The notes under the pieces: model-generated | What the model saw: the letters and a program-made list of their open reading frames with translations, nothing else | What the model was told of the DNA's origin: nothing | Databases searched by the model: none | Part shown: positions 25,688-34,589 of the stretch, piece by piece | Position numbering within the stretch: position 1 is the stretch's first letter | How the letters are laid out: each line of letters opens with the position of its first letter | NCBI GenBank assembly: GCA_044361315.1 | Contig: JBIKJA010000006.1 | Coordinates: 149,245 to 213,244 of the forward strand | Direction: 5' to 3' | DNA: 64,000 nt | Source: Crocinitomix sp044361315 | Lineage (GTDB): Bacteria > Bacteroidota > Bacteroidia > Flavobacteriales_D > Crocinitomicaceae | Program-made: the position numbers and the translations under genes

Positions 25688-26962
25688 ATGGCGGAAATCG
25701 TTAGAATGCCCAAATTATCGGACACCATGGTTGAAGGTGTTGTTGCAGAATGGCACAAAAAATTAGGTGATACAGTTGCTGAGGGAGATCTTTTGGCTGA
25801 AATTGAAACAGATAAAGCGACTATGGAATTTGAGTCGTTTTATGATGGGGTTTTATTACACATTGGCGTGGCAAAAGGTGCCGCTGCTCCTATTAATTCA
25901 ATTTTAGCAATTATTGGAAAACAAGGCGAAGATATTGCTGCTTTATTAACTGGTGGAAGCGAGCCTGTTGCCGAAAAAGTGGAAACAGCAGAACCGCAAG
26001 CCGTTGCAAAAGTTGAAGAATCAAAACCCGCAACGCCTAATCAAGAACCTGTAAAGGCTGATCCTGTGCCAGTTGCTCAGTCAAATGGAACCAATACTAC
26101 CCGTATTTTTGCCTCTCCTTTGGCACGAATTATGGCAGATGAAAAGGGCATTGACCTTGCAACCATCCAAGGCTCAGGCGAAAACAACCGCATTGTTAAA
26201 AAGGACGTTGAAAATTATACTCCATCTGCTGCTCCAGCGAAAAGCGGAGCAACTACTTCATATCCTGCAGCAACGGGTATTGAATCATATACAGAAGTTC
26301 CGAATTCGCAAATGCGAAAAGCAATTGCACGAACCCTTTCTGCTTCTAAATTTTCTGCACCTCACTTTTACCTTAAAATGGAAGTGGACATGGAAAATGC
26401 GATGGCAGCTCGCGAGGCCATTAATGCTGACGGTGAAGTGAAAATCTCCTTCAATGACATGGTGGTAAAAGCAGTTGCAGCAGCTTTAAGAAGACATCCA
26501 AAAGTGAATGCTGATTGGATGGGTGAATCTATTCGTTACAATAACCACATTCACATTGGTGTGGCGGTTGCAGTCGAAGATGGCTTGGTTGTTCCAGTAG
26601 TGAAATTTACAGATACTAAAGGTTTTGTGCAAATTGGTGCTGAAATTAAAGATTTGGCAGCGCGTGCTAAAAATAAAAAATTACAACCACAAGAAATGGA
26701 AGGCGGTACGTTTGCTGTTTCTAATTTAGGTATGTATGGTATTGAGGATTTTACCTCAATTATCAATCCGCCAAATGGTTGTATCCTTTCTGTTGGTCAA
26801 ATTAAATCAACACCAGTGGTGAAAAACGGAGCTATTGTGCCAGGACATGTGATGAAATTAAGTCTTTCATGCGATCACCGTGTGGTGGATGGTGCTGTGG
26901 GTTCTGCCTTTTTGAAAACGTTGAAAGAGATTTTAGAAAATCCGGTGAAGATGTTGATTTAA
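25688..26962 (+). CDS. pdhC: Pyruvate dehydrogenase E2, dihydrolipoamide acetyltransferase
   Basis: 424 residues in the standard order. The lipoyl domain is at 1-78, with the lipoylated Lys in ETDKATMEFES. A Glu/Ala/Pro linker follows, then the E1/E3-binding domain (about 130-170, SPLARIMADEKGIDLATIQG). The catalytic domain is about 200-424, ending with the active-site motif SLSCDHRVVDGAVGS (His and Asp). It transfers the acetyl group to CoA and forms the core of the complex. Only one lipoyl domain is present. Confidence 0.95.
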   Translation: MAEIVRMPKLSDTMVEGVVAEWHKKLGDTVAEGDLLAEIETDKATMEFESFYDGVLLHIGVAKGAAAPINSILAIIGKQGEDIAALLTGGSEPVAEKVETAEPQAVAKVEESKPATPNQEPVKADPVPVAQSNGTNTTRIFASPLARIMADEKGIDLATIQGSGENNRIVKKDVENYTPSAAPAKSGATTSYPAATGIESYTEVPNSQMRKAIARTLSASKFSAPHFYLKMEVDMENAMAAREAINADGEVKISFNDMVVKAVAAALRRHPKVNADWMGESIRYNNHIHIGVAVAVEDGLVVPVVKFTDTKGFVQIGAEIKDLAARAKNKKLQPQEMEGGTFAVSNLGMYGIEDFTSIINPPNGCILSVGQIKSTPVVKNGAIVPGHVMKLSLSCDHRVVDGAVGSAFLKTLKEILENPVKMLI

Positions 26963-27056
26963 TTGGTTTTTTAAAAGACCTTTTTTTCTCTACTCCTTCT
27001 TTCAAATTTGTTTCATCAAATAGTTTGGTGTTTTCACAATTAATCAAATGATTGGT

Positions 27057-27350
27057 ATGGAAACTAAAAAAATCCATAAAATTTGTCCAGAAGGCCATTC
27101 GTTTTACAAAAGTTCAGATTGCCCAAGCTGCCCGATTTGTGAGGAAGCTCGGAAACCTAAAGATCAGTTTTTAGCTTTACTCGCAGCACCTGCACGACGC
27201 GCCTTGGAAAATAATGGAATTACCACCTTGACCCAATTGGCCTCTTTTAGCGAAAAAGAAGTGCTTCATTTTCACGGAATGGGTAAAAGCAGCATCCCTA
27301 AACTTCAAAATTTATTGTCAGAAGCAAATCTTTATTTTAGGGAAGGTTAA
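27057..27350 (+). CDS. Small zinc-ribbon protein with an RNA polymerase alpha-CTD-like helical domain
   Basis: 97 residues (a start at 27048 would add three). The N-terminus has CPEGHSFYKSSDCPSCPICE: a Cys followed by CPSCPIC, a likely treble Cys/His zinc site. Residues about 37-97 (LAAPARRALENNGITTLTQL, then HFHGMGKSSIPKLQ) closely resemble the helix-hairpin-helix alpha-CTD of RNA polymerase. This implies DNA or transcription-factor contact. It follows pdhC by about 95 bases. Function unknown; a transcription-associated or DNA-binding role is inferred from the fold only. Confidence 0.75.
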   Translation: METKKIHKICPEGHSFYKSSDCPSCPICEEARKPKDQFLALLAAPARRALENNGITTLTQLASFSEKEVLHFHGMGKSSIPKLQNLLSEANLYFREG

Positions 27351-27475
27351 GCGCCTTTGTAAAGTCTAAAGAATTTCCATTGAGTACATTACAAAGGGAG
27401 TACAAAATCCTCAAAAATTCAAAAAAAAGGCAATTAATACATCATCCCAAAATCACCAGTAGATTAAATAATTAT

Positions 27476-27483
27476 TAATTTTG
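27476..27483 (+). promoter_or_regulatory. -7 box for the gene at 27505
   Basis: TAATTTTGC matches TAnnTTTG and is 22 bases before the ATG. Confidence 0.55.
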
Positions 27484-27504
27484 CGCTTTTAAGAATAAGA
27501 CAAA

Positions 27505-28314
27505 ATGAACATGAATCCAACGGAAATTATCACCACCTCTACCAGAAAATTAACCCGAAAATGGTCGATTGCTATTAAAATTGCGCCGATACTTATAATA
27601 ATTGGGATAGTTAAATTTTTCGCCCATAAATATGATTTTGAAATTGTTGAACTAAATGCGCTCTTTGGTAGTTTGATAGGGGGTACGATTTTTTTAATTG
27701 GATTTTTGATCAGTGGGGTGCTTTCGGATTACAAGGAAAGTGAAAAGATTCCAAGTGAAATGACAGGATCGATGAAAACCCTTTACGACGACACCTTCAC
27801 CATATACAAAACAAAAAATTCGGCAACAGCGCTCGAATTTATTACCTATCAAAAAAAGTTTGTGGATCATTTAATGGATTGGTTTTACAAACGAATTAAC
27901 ACCAAAGACATCTTACTAAAAATTGAAAACATGAATGACTTTTTTGTTGAATTTGACAAAGAAGGCGTGCAAGCGGGATATATTGTTCGACTTAAAAATG
28001 AACAAATGAATTTGAGAAAACAGATTTTACGGACGGATACTATTCGGGAAACAGATTTTGTCGGTTCGGCTTACACCATCCTAGAAGCCATGGGTTTTTT
28101 TATTGCATGTGGCTTAATTATTATAAAAATCGACACGTTTTATGTAGATTTATTTCTTACGCTTATGGTTTCTTTTTTAATTTTTTACATGTTCTTCCTG
28201 ATCAAAGATTTAGATGATCCATTTGATTATGCCACCAACGGCGAAGGTGGAACAGAGATTTCGTTAAAACCAATTAAAGATCTCCAAATTGCCTTTGCAG
28301 AATTGCAGCATTAA
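27505..28314 (+). CDS. Membrane protein, possibly bestrophin-like
   Basis: 269 residues with two hydrophobic pairs: about 23-41 (IAIKIAPILIIIGIVKFF) with 50-72 (LFGSLIGGTIFLIGFLISG), and about 193-235 (ILEAMGFFIACGLIIIKI, FLTLMVSFLIFYMFFLI). A hydrophilic middle region of about 115 residues lies between them. The IGFLISGVLSDYKESEKIPSEM block and the DLDDPFDY ending recall DUF4239/bestrophin-like anion-channel proteins, but I cannot confirm this. Single gene with its own promoter box. Confidence 0.6.
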   Translation: MNMNPTEIITTSTRKLTRKWSIAIKIAPILIIIGIVKFFAHKYDFEIVELNALFGSLIGGTIFLIGFLISGVLSDYKESEKIPSEMTGSMKTLYDDTFTIYKTKNSATALEFITYQKKFVDHLMDWFYKRINTKDILLKIENMNDFFVEFDKEGVQAGYIVRLKNEQMNLRKQILRTDTIRETDFVGSAYTILEAMGFFIACGLIIIKIDTFYVDLFLTLMVSFLIFYMFFLIKDLDDPFDYATNGEGGTEISLKPIKDLQIAFAELQH

Positions 28315-28371
28315 TTAATTTCTGTTTTTACCGTTTATTTTCCTATTTTTAACTGGTTTCAACTTGTTAAA

Positions 28372-29637
28372 ATGGATAAACGCGACTTTCTGAAAAAATT
28401 TTCTTTGCTGTCAATAAGTGTTTTGCCTGGCACTGCTGCCTTGTCACACTTGATAGATGAAATGGACGAGGCTACCTTGGATCAACTAATCACAGACGAA
28501 GATTTTTGGTTAAAAATTCGGGCTGGATTTCGCTTGAATCCTGCTTATACAAATCTTGAAAACGGGTATTATTGTATCCTCCCTGAAGAAACGCTCGAAC
28601 ATTATTTGGCCCATGTGCGAGAGGTAAATTTTTTAGGTTCTTATTACATGCGCAAGTTAATGACTGATAACCATACAATTGTCCGTCAGAAATTAGCAAA
28701 CCTCGCGGGATGCTCAACGGACGAATTGATCATTACTCGAAATACAACAGAGTCGTTAGACTCCATTATTAGTGGTTATCCGTGGAAAAAAGGTGATGAA
28801 GCCATTATGTCGCATCAAGATTATGGGGCCATGTTGGACATGTTTAGAAGTGTAAAGGAGCGTTATCAAATCGTCACCAAATTTATTTCCTTGCCAAATC
28901 ATCCCAAATCGGATGAAGAAATTGTGGATTTATACCGAAATCAAATCACTAAAAAAACGAAATTAATTTTGGTTTGTCATATCATCAATATTAATGGACA
29001 TGTTTTACCAATTCGCAAAATATGTGACATGGCGCACGAATTAGGCGTTGAAGTGATGGTGGACGGCGCTCATGCCTTTGCACAACTCGATTTTAAAATT
29101 CCTGACTTAAATTGTGATTATTATGGTGCCAGTTTACACAAATGGCTAGGCGCTCCCTTGGGATGTGGATTGCTCTATGTCCGAAAAGAAAAGATTTCGA
29201 AAATTTGGCCACTACTCGCCGCCGAAGTTTTGCCGTTAGATTCTATCGACCGATTAAACCACACTGGAACCAAACCCGTGCATGTAGATTTGTGTATTTC
29301 CAATGCAATTGATTATCACCTAGCAATTGGCGCCAAACGAAAAGAAAATCGACTTAAATTTTTAAAAAAATATTGGGTAGATCAAATCAAGGACAATAAA
29401 AAAATTCAAATCAACACCCCTTTTGAAGAAGAACGCTCCTCTGCCATCGTTAATGTCTTGGTAATTGGAATGACTCCCCAAGAAATGGCCACTCGCTTGC
29501 TCGAAGAGTTTAAAATTTGGACGGTCGCGATTAATAATGAGGCAGTAAAAGGTTGCCGAATTACTCCTTCAATTTATACGACCACTGCGGAGCTTGATTT
29601 GTTGGTTGGGGCTTTACGGAAGATCTGTGGGGAATAG
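28372..29637 (+). CDS. Aminotransferase class V-fold PLP enzyme (isopenicillin-N-epimerase-like)
   Basis: 421 residues. The first ~25 (MDKRDFLKKFSLLSISVLPG) look like an export or Tat-like leader without the twin Arg. The body is a fold-type I PLP enzyme: AGCSTDELIITRNTTESLDS, SHQDYGAMLDMF, VMVDGAHAFAQLDF with the PLP-binding Asp, and the Schiff-base Lys in GASLHKWLGAPLG. The order fits the cysteine desulfurase/epimerase clade. Reaction and substrate cannot be read from the sequence. Mature location is uncertain: an exported PLP enzyme would be unusual. Confidence 0.82.
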   Translation: MDKRDFLKKFSLLSISVLPGTAALSHLIDEMDEATLDQLITDEDFWLKIRAGFRLNPAYTNLENGYYCILPEETLEHYLAHVREVNFLGSYYMRKLMTDNHTIVRQKLANLAGCSTDELIITRNTTESLDSIISGYPWKKGDEAIMSHQDYGAMLDMFRSVKERYQIVTKFISLPNHPKSDEEIVDLYRNQITKKTKLILVCHIININGHVLPIRKICDMAHELGVEVMVDGAHAFAQLDFKIPDLNCDYYGASLHKWLGAPLGCGLLYVRKEKISKIWPLLAAEVLPLDSIDRLNHTGTKPVHVDLCISNAIDYHLAIGAKRKENRLKFLKKYWVDQIKDNKKIQINTPFEEERSSAIVNVLVIGMTPQEMATRLLEEFKIWTVAINNEAVKGCRITPSIYTTTAELDLLVGALRKICGE

Positions 29638-29705
29638 TTTTTTGTCAGTTAATTCTTGATTTATGCACGAATAAATGGAGATTAAATGCTCAAACTTATC
29701 TCCAA

Positions 29706-29729
29706 AAACCATCTTAAATAAGATGGTTT
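29706..29729. repeat. 11-bp inverted repeat downstream of the aminotransferase gene
   Basis: AAACCATCTTA and TAAGATGGTTT with a two-base centre. It may serve as a weak terminator for the genes converging here, although no T-run is present. Confidence 0.5.
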
Positions 29730-29880
29730 ACTAAGACCTTGATTAAGCGAATCTACACTGATCTAATAAAGAAAAAAGAAAATCTGTGGAAATCTACGGG
29801 AGAAAAAAAATACGAAAATCTGATAAAGTGATAACCAATTACACTTCGTCAAGCTCAATAACCTAATGCGCTTAACTATT

Positions 29881-30366
29881 TCAATTAAGCAGGTACAGAT
29901 TTTCTACAGGAAATTGAAGATAAATTTCATCGCCCAATTGAGGAGGTGCTAACAATTTTGTTTGGTAGTTTAGTTCGATTTCAAAGAGAAAATTAGTGTG
30001 ATTTGGCGCAAAAAAAAGTAAAACCGAATATTGCTTTTGGAGGATGCGTTTAATTTTAACTTTTACGCTATTGGATAAATGAGCTTTCGGCTTCACCAAA
30101 TTAACGGCTGTCGACGCGATTCCAAATGTTATTTCGGTGGTGGATGGCATCGATTTATAACCATCTTCTACCAACAATTTGAATCCATTGGTTTCGAAAT
30201 AAACTTGTTGATCGGTGGCCGAAATATGACCTGTTATCAAATTATAACCTCCAATAAATTGTTCGACTTTGAGGTTAGCTGGTACAAATTTCATAACCGG
30301 TAATTGAGTGGTTTGTTGAATTTGGCCATCTATCAAAAAACGAACTGATCGCCCACCATATAACGG
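29881..30366 (-). pseudogene. Remnant of an ABC transporter ATPase (C-terminal TOBE region only)
   Basis: An open frame of about 160 codons that carries only the end of a PotA/ModC-like ATPase. IDGQIQQTTQLPVMKFVPAN followed by LKVEQFIGGYNLITGHI matches the family's tail after the D-loop (usual form: G-x-I-x-Q-x-G-T-P-x-x-I-Y, then P-A-N-x-F-V-A-x-F-I-G-x-x-N). The following ~100 residues end in GDEIYLQFPVENLYLL, a TOBE-type ending. The whole nucleotide-binding domain (Walker A/B, signature) is missing and an in-frame stop lies just upstream at 30367-30369. It could still be translated from an internal TTG, but no function is expected. Confidence 0.7.
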
Positions 30367-30376
30367 TCAAAACAAT

Positions 30377-31045
30377 TTATAAGATTTGAATTTCGATTCT
30401 GCGATTAAATGCACGACCTGATTCATTATCATTTGAAGCTATTGGTTTAGTTTCGCCCATGCCTACCGTAATAATCCGACTTGTTTGAATACCATTTTTC
30501 ACCAAATAATCGCGCACTGCATTCGCTCGATTTTTTGACAAAGTAAGGTTTGCCTCTTCTTCACCTTGATTGTCCGTATGTCCCGAAATTTGAATTTTCA
30601 GGGCTGAATTTAATTTTAAATACGCCACCAATTCGTTTAATTTTGAATATGATTCAGGTTTGATAATGGATTTACCCGTTTCGAAATAAAGATCGGTTAA
30701 GGTAAATGACTTATCCTCTTCAAATTGAATAATGATATTGATGTTGTTGTAAAATTCATTTGGACCTAAGGTTGGAATTTCGATTTCTGTATAATCTTTG
30801 TTCCCATTCATTGTCTTAAGGCGAACGGTGTAAATACCCGCTGGAAGAACCAATTCCAAATTACCTGTTGCATTTGCTATTCCACTAATCACCGAATTTT
30901 CTTTGGTATTGTGAAAAAACACCTCGGCTTGTGGGATGGGTTGGTCTTTAAAATCAATTACCCTAATTTTGACATGGGCCTTTTCTTGCGAGAACCCAAC
31001 GATTACAAAAATAAATACGACGAATAAAAGCCCGATTTTTTTCAT
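30377..31045 (-). CDS. OmpA-family outer-membrane/peptidoglycan-binding protein
   Basis: 222 residues. Signal peptide about 1-19 (VIVGFSQ). Residues about 22-100 look like a carboxypeptidase-regulatory-like beta sandwich (VRLKTMNGNKDYTEIEIP). Residues about 115-222 are an OmpA C-terminal domain (LYFETGKSIIKPESYSKL, ISGHTDNQGEEEANLTLSKN, NRRIEIQIL) that should bind the peptidoglycan diaminopimelate. There is no transmembrane barrel, so the protein is periplasmic or surface-attached. Confidence 0.88.
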   Translation of the reverse strand: MKKIGLLFVVFIFVIVGFSQEKAHVKIRVIDFKDQPIPQAEVFFHNTKENSVISGIANATGNLELVLPAGIYTVRLKTMNGNKDYTEIEIPTLGPNEFYNNINIIIQFEEDKSFTLTDLYFETGKSIIKPESYSKLNELVAYLKLNSALKIQISGHTDNQGEEEANLTLSKNRANAVRDYLVKNGIQTSRIITVGMGETKPIASNDNESGRAFNRRIEIQIL

Positions 31046-31147
31046 TTGATGAACAGTTTGTTTTAAGTATAATGTCCAAAATGAAAAAAAGTAACCAAGT
31101 AATTTTAACGTTAGTTTATAACTCTATAGTAATTTACTTGCAGCCAA

Positions 31148-32029
31148 TTAGATTGTAGCGCTTTCTGTTGGGAATTGTCGGTCGATTTTTTTGAATAAAC
31201 CTTGCAACACTTTACCTGGGCCAACTTCAACCACCGATGTACATCCATCCGCAATCATTTGTTCCATGGTTTGCGTCCATTTTACTGGCGCGGTTAATTG
31301 TTTCATCAAATTGTCTTTAATAGCTATTGGATCTGAAACAGGGTTTGCGGTAACATTTTGATAAACTGGACAACTAGGTGTGCTAAAAGTTGTTGCGGCA
31401 ATTGCTGCAGCTAATTCTTCACGCGCAGGTTCCATTAAAGGGGAATGAAATGCTCCACCAACAGGTAAAACAAGTGCACGTTTTGCGCCAGCCTCAGTCA
31501 ATTTTTGACAAGCTTCATTTACAGCATTAATTTCGCCAGAAATAACTAATTGACCGGGACAATTATAATTTGCTGCGACTACAACTCCATTAATTTCTGA
31601 ACAAATGTTTTCAACTACTGCATCCTCTAAACCTAAAATTGCCGCCATGGTTGATGGCACAGCTTCGCAAGCTTTTTGCATGGCCAAGGCACGTTGTGAA
31701 ACGAGTTTTAATCCATCTTCAAAATTTAAAACCCCATTTGCTACCAAGGCCGATAATTCGCCTAATGAATGCCCTGCTACCATTTCTGGTTTAAACTCAT
31801 TTCCTAAAACTTTGGCCAAGATAACCGAGTGCAAAAATATGGCAGGTTGGGTTACTTTAGTTTCTTTCAATTCTTCATCGGTTCCGTTAAACATAATATC
31901 CGTAATTCTGAACCCTAAAATTTCGTTTGCTTTTTCAAACATGGTTTGTGCCAACGTTGATTGTTCATAAAGGTCTTTACCCATTCCAATAAATTGAGCA
32001 CCTTGCCCAGGGAAAACGTATGCTTTCAT
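31148..32029 (-). CDS. fabD: Malonyl-CoA:ACP transacylase
   Basis: 293-residue acyltransferase that loads malonyl units onto acyl carrier protein for fatty acid synthesis. Seen: VFPGQGAQFIGMGKDLY, the nucleophile elbow VAGHSLGELSALVA (catalytic Ser), the Arg in SQRALAMQKA, and the catalytic His in GGAFHSPLMEPA. Normal length. Monocistronic here, with a TAAATTTG box upstream. Confidence 0.96.
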   Translation of the reverse strand: MKAYVFPGQGAQFIGMGKDLYEQSTLAQTMFEKANEILGFRITDIMFNGTDEELKETKVTQPAIFLHSVILAKVLGNEFKPEMVAGHSLGELSALVANGVLNFEDGLKLVSQRALAMQKACEAVPSTMAAILGLEDAVVENICSEINGVVVAANYNCPGQLVISGEINAVNEACQKLTEAGAKRALVLPVGGAFHSPLMEPAREELAAAIAATTFSTPSCPVYQNVTANPVSDPIAIKDNLMKQLTAPVKWTQTMEQMIADGCTSVVEVGPGKVLQGLFKKIDRQFPTESATI

Positions 32030-32054
32030 AGTCGATTTTCTAATTGATTTGAGA

Positions 32055-32062
32055 CAAATTTA
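32055..32062 (-). promoter_or_regulatory. -7 box of fabD
   Basis: TAAATTTG on the minus strand, 26 bases upstream of the ATG. Confidence 0.55.
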
Positions 32063-32322
32063 AGGGAAATTACGAAAATCAATGTTTTCTGCTGAATTTT
32101 CGTTGAGAAAGTATTTATGATGAAGATAAGATGGGTTTTAAGTTTGTCCAGAATTGAACATATCACATTTTAGTCGAGAACGTGCGGTATTATTTTAAGT
32201 TAAAGAATTTCTCTAAAACCAAAATGAATCCTAATTTTTATTATCTTTAAAAAAAAGATTTATTATTGAAATCCAATTGTGACAATTATAGCACGTAATT
32301 AGTTAAAATTAACCAAAAAGAT

Positions 32323-33246
32323 ATGGAAGAAGAATTGATACCTATTGCAGTTGGAGGAGCGCTCCTATTATTCTTAATTATTAAATCTGTAATTATTGTC
32401 CCTGAAAAGAAAATTTATGTGATACAACGTTTAGGGAAATTTAAACGAATGGCCTCGCCTGGTTTTGGGATGATTATTCCTTTTATTGATCAAAAAGCTG
32501 GAATTATTAACATGCGGGTTCAGCAATTGGATGTGGATGTTGAGACAAAAACACGTGATGATGTATTTGTTCACTTGCGCGTATCTGTTCAATTTCAAGT
32601 AATGAGCGATAAGATTTTTGACGCACATTATGCGTTGGATAATCACCGTCACCAAATTGCATCGTATATTTTTGATGATGTGCGTGCGGAGGTTCCTAAA
32701 ATGGAATTGGATGATGTTTTTGCTAAAAAGGAAGACATTGCCCAAGCTGTTCGTCAAAATTTGGCAGACTCGATGGATGATTACGGATATTCGATTGTAA
32801 AAGCATTGATTACAGATATTGATCCAGATGCGAATGTAAAAGAATCGATGAACCGAATTAACGCAGCGAAACGAGACAAAGAAGCAACGATGGAACGTGC
32901 TGAAGCAAATAAAATTACCGTGGTAAAAGCTGCTGAAGCGGATGCAGAATCGAAACGTTTATCAGGAGAAGGGATTGCGCAACAACGACTTGAAATTGTG
33001 CGTGGTTTTAAAGAATCAGTAGAAGATTTCCAAAAATCGCTTAAAAATATTACCCACGAAGAGGTAATGCAGTTTGTCTTATTGACACAATATTTTGATA
33101 CGTTAAATAATATTGGTCAAAATGGTAAAAACACCTCGATTTTAATTCCTCACTCACCAAGTGCGATGGCAGATTTCCAGCAGCAAATTGTCAATGGAAC
33201 CTTGATTGGTAAAAAATTACAAGAAGCTAGCGAAGGTGACGACTAA
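32323..33246 (+). CDS. SPFH/Band 7 membrane protein (stomatin/QmcA-like)
   Basis: 307 residues: one N-terminal transmembrane helix (about 5-24, IAVGGALLLFLIIKSVIIV), then the SPFH domain (PEKKIYVIQRLGKFKRMASP, VFVHLRVSVQFQV) and a coiled-coil rich in Glu/Ala/Lys (about 180-225). It forms large ring assemblies in the inner membrane. Neighbouring NfeD-type genes are absent, which favours the QmcA-like branch. A good terminator follows. Confidence 0.9.
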   Translation: MEEELIPIAVGGALLLFLIIKSVIIVPEKKIYVIQRLGKFKRMASPGFGMIIPFIDQKAGIINMRVQQLDVDVETKTRDDVFVHLRVSVQFQVMSDKIFDAHYALDNHRHQIASYIFDDVRAEVPKMELDDVFAKKEDIAQAVRQNLADSMDDYGYSIVKALITDIDPDANVKESMNRINAAKRDKEATMERAEANKITVVKAAEADAESKRLSGEGIAQQRLEIVRGFKESVEDFQKSLKNITHEEVMQFVLLTQYFDTLNNIGQNGKNTSILIPHSPSAMADFQQQIVNGTLIGKKLQEASEGDD

Positions 33247-33271
33247 TCATTTTTAAACACTCATTTAATTT

Positions 33272-33304
33272 CCCCGTTTAATTTTTTGAACGGGGATTTT
33301 TTTT
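33272..33304 (+). terminator. Intrinsic terminator of the Band 7 gene
   Basis: CCCCGTT / AACGGGG stem (7 bp plus weak extension) followed by ATTTTTTTT. Confidence 0.88.
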
Positions 33305-33312
33305 GCGTGAAC

Positions 33313-33421
33313 GATGGAAGTGGCAGCTCCCCGACATTCCGACATTAAGTCGGAATGTCGGGGACTATAACGGACAGCGTGGCGTTTTTTGGGTGGGCCA
33401 TCCAACCAAAAAAGGAACGCC
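33313..33421 (+). repeat. Two-hairpin intergenic repeat, copy C
   Basis: 5' flank GATGGAAGTGGCAGCT. Hairpin 1 has a perfect 15-bp stem (33329-33343 with 33349-33363, arm CCCCGACATTCCGAC, 5-base loop). The 3' flank is ACTATAACGGACAGCGT. Hairpin 2 (33381-33421) is GGCGTT..TTTTGGGTGG pairing with CCAACCAAAAAAGGAACGCC with small bulges. The clearest copy in the window. Confidence 0.75.
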
Positions 33422-33517
33422 CAAACAAAGAATACCAAAGTACTAACAAACCTATCTTAATGATTTTTTAAGCTAAGATTAATTAACTTAAAAGCTGAAA
33501 ATTGAAATTTTCCGTTT

Positions 33518-33525
33518 ACTTTTGA
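33518..33525 (+). promoter_or_regulatory. -7 box very close to the next start codon
   Basis: TACTTTTG matches TAnnTTTG and ends 2 bases before the first ATG (33528) and 8 before the second (33534). Confidence 0.5.
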
Positions 33526-33527
33526 AG

Positions 33528-34568
33528 ATGTTTATGAATTTAAATAAATTGATTATTGTAACTCTGCTGCTTTTTAGTGGGATTGTTAGTTTTGGACAAA
33601 ATCCTCAACAACTCAACAAAGGGGTGCGGATTATGTTTTATAATGTTGAAAATCTGTTTCATCCAAGTAATGATTCGCTAAAAAATGACGACGAATTTAC
33701 GAAAGAAGGGATGCGGTATTGGACGTTTAACCGTTACTATGACAAGCTGAACAAAATTGGCAAAACAGTGATGGCACTAGGCGAATGGGAACCTCCTGCA
33801 GTTATTGGTTTGTGTGAAGTGGAAAATATTGAATGTTTGACAGACTTGGTAAAGAACTCTCCCTTAAAAGCGTTTGGTTACGAAATTGTTTTTAAGGATT
33901 GTGATGACACCCGTGGCATTGATGTGGCATTGTTGTATCGCCCGCAGTTTTTTAATTTTGTTTCCTTCGAATCGATAAAACTTAATTTTCCACAAGCTAA
34001 TAGTGGCCCATCCAGAGATATTTTGTACACAAAGGGCATTGTTGGTGGGGATACTTTGCATGTTTTTGTAAACCATTGGCCATCAAGGTATGGCGGTTTA
34101 ATGGCGACCTTGCCAAAACGAAATTTTGCAGCTCAAGTGCTCCGCGCTAAATTTGATTCGATAACAGTAGCTTCGCCAACGGCGAAAATTCTTGCAATGG
34201 GTGATTTTAATGACCACCCAACCGACGAAAGTATGTTGTCTATTCTGCGAGCAAAAAAGAGTATTGCAGACATGGAAAGCGGCGACTTACTAAATATGAT
34301 TTGGCAATATGAATTTAAAAAAGGCACCCATAAATTTGAACACGAATGGGGAATTTTGGACCAGTTTATTGTGAATGAAAATTTACTGGACAGCCAAAAC
34401 ACCATTTATACGCAACTTAATTGTGCACAAATATTTGATGCCGAATTTTTATTGACTCCTGAAAAAGATGGTATTGGTAAAACCACTAATCGGACATATG
34501 TTGGTTATGTGTATAATGGCGGTTATGCAGATCACTTACCTATATACGTAGATGTATTGTTCAAGTAA
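33528..34568 (+). CDS. Secreted endonuclease/exonuclease/phosphatase-family protein
   Basis: About 346 residues with a signal peptide (LIIVTLLLFSGIVSFGQ). EEP catalytic landmarks are all present: MFYNVENLFH (Asn), GLCEVENIECL (Mg-binding Glu), FVNHWPSRYGG (His), MGDFNDHPTDES (Asp/Asn) and the terminal YADHLPIYVDV (Asp-His). The family cleaves phosphodiesters in nucleic acids, lipids or inositol phosphates; which one is not readable. The ATG at 33528 is used, but 33534 is equally good given that the promoter box leaves almost no leader. Confidence 0.87.
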   Translation: MFMNLNKLIIVTLLLFSGIVSFGQNPQQLNKGVRIMFYNVENLFHPSNDSLKNDDEFTKEGMRYWTFNRYYDKLNKIGKTVMALGEWEPPAVIGLCEVENIECLTDLVKNSPLKAFGYEIVFKDCDDTRGIDVALLYRPQFFNFVSFESIKLNFPQANSGPSRDILYTKGIVGGDTLHVFVNHWPSRYGGLMATLPKRNFAAQVLRAKFDSITVASPTAKILAMGDFNDHPTDESMLSILRAKKSIADMESGDLLNMIWQYEFKKGTHKFEHEWGILDQFIVNENLLDSQNTIYTQLNCAQIFDAEFLLTPEKDGIGKTTNRTYVGYVYNGGYADHLPIYVDVLFK

Positions 34569-34589
34569 AAGAATCCCATACTTCGCGGA

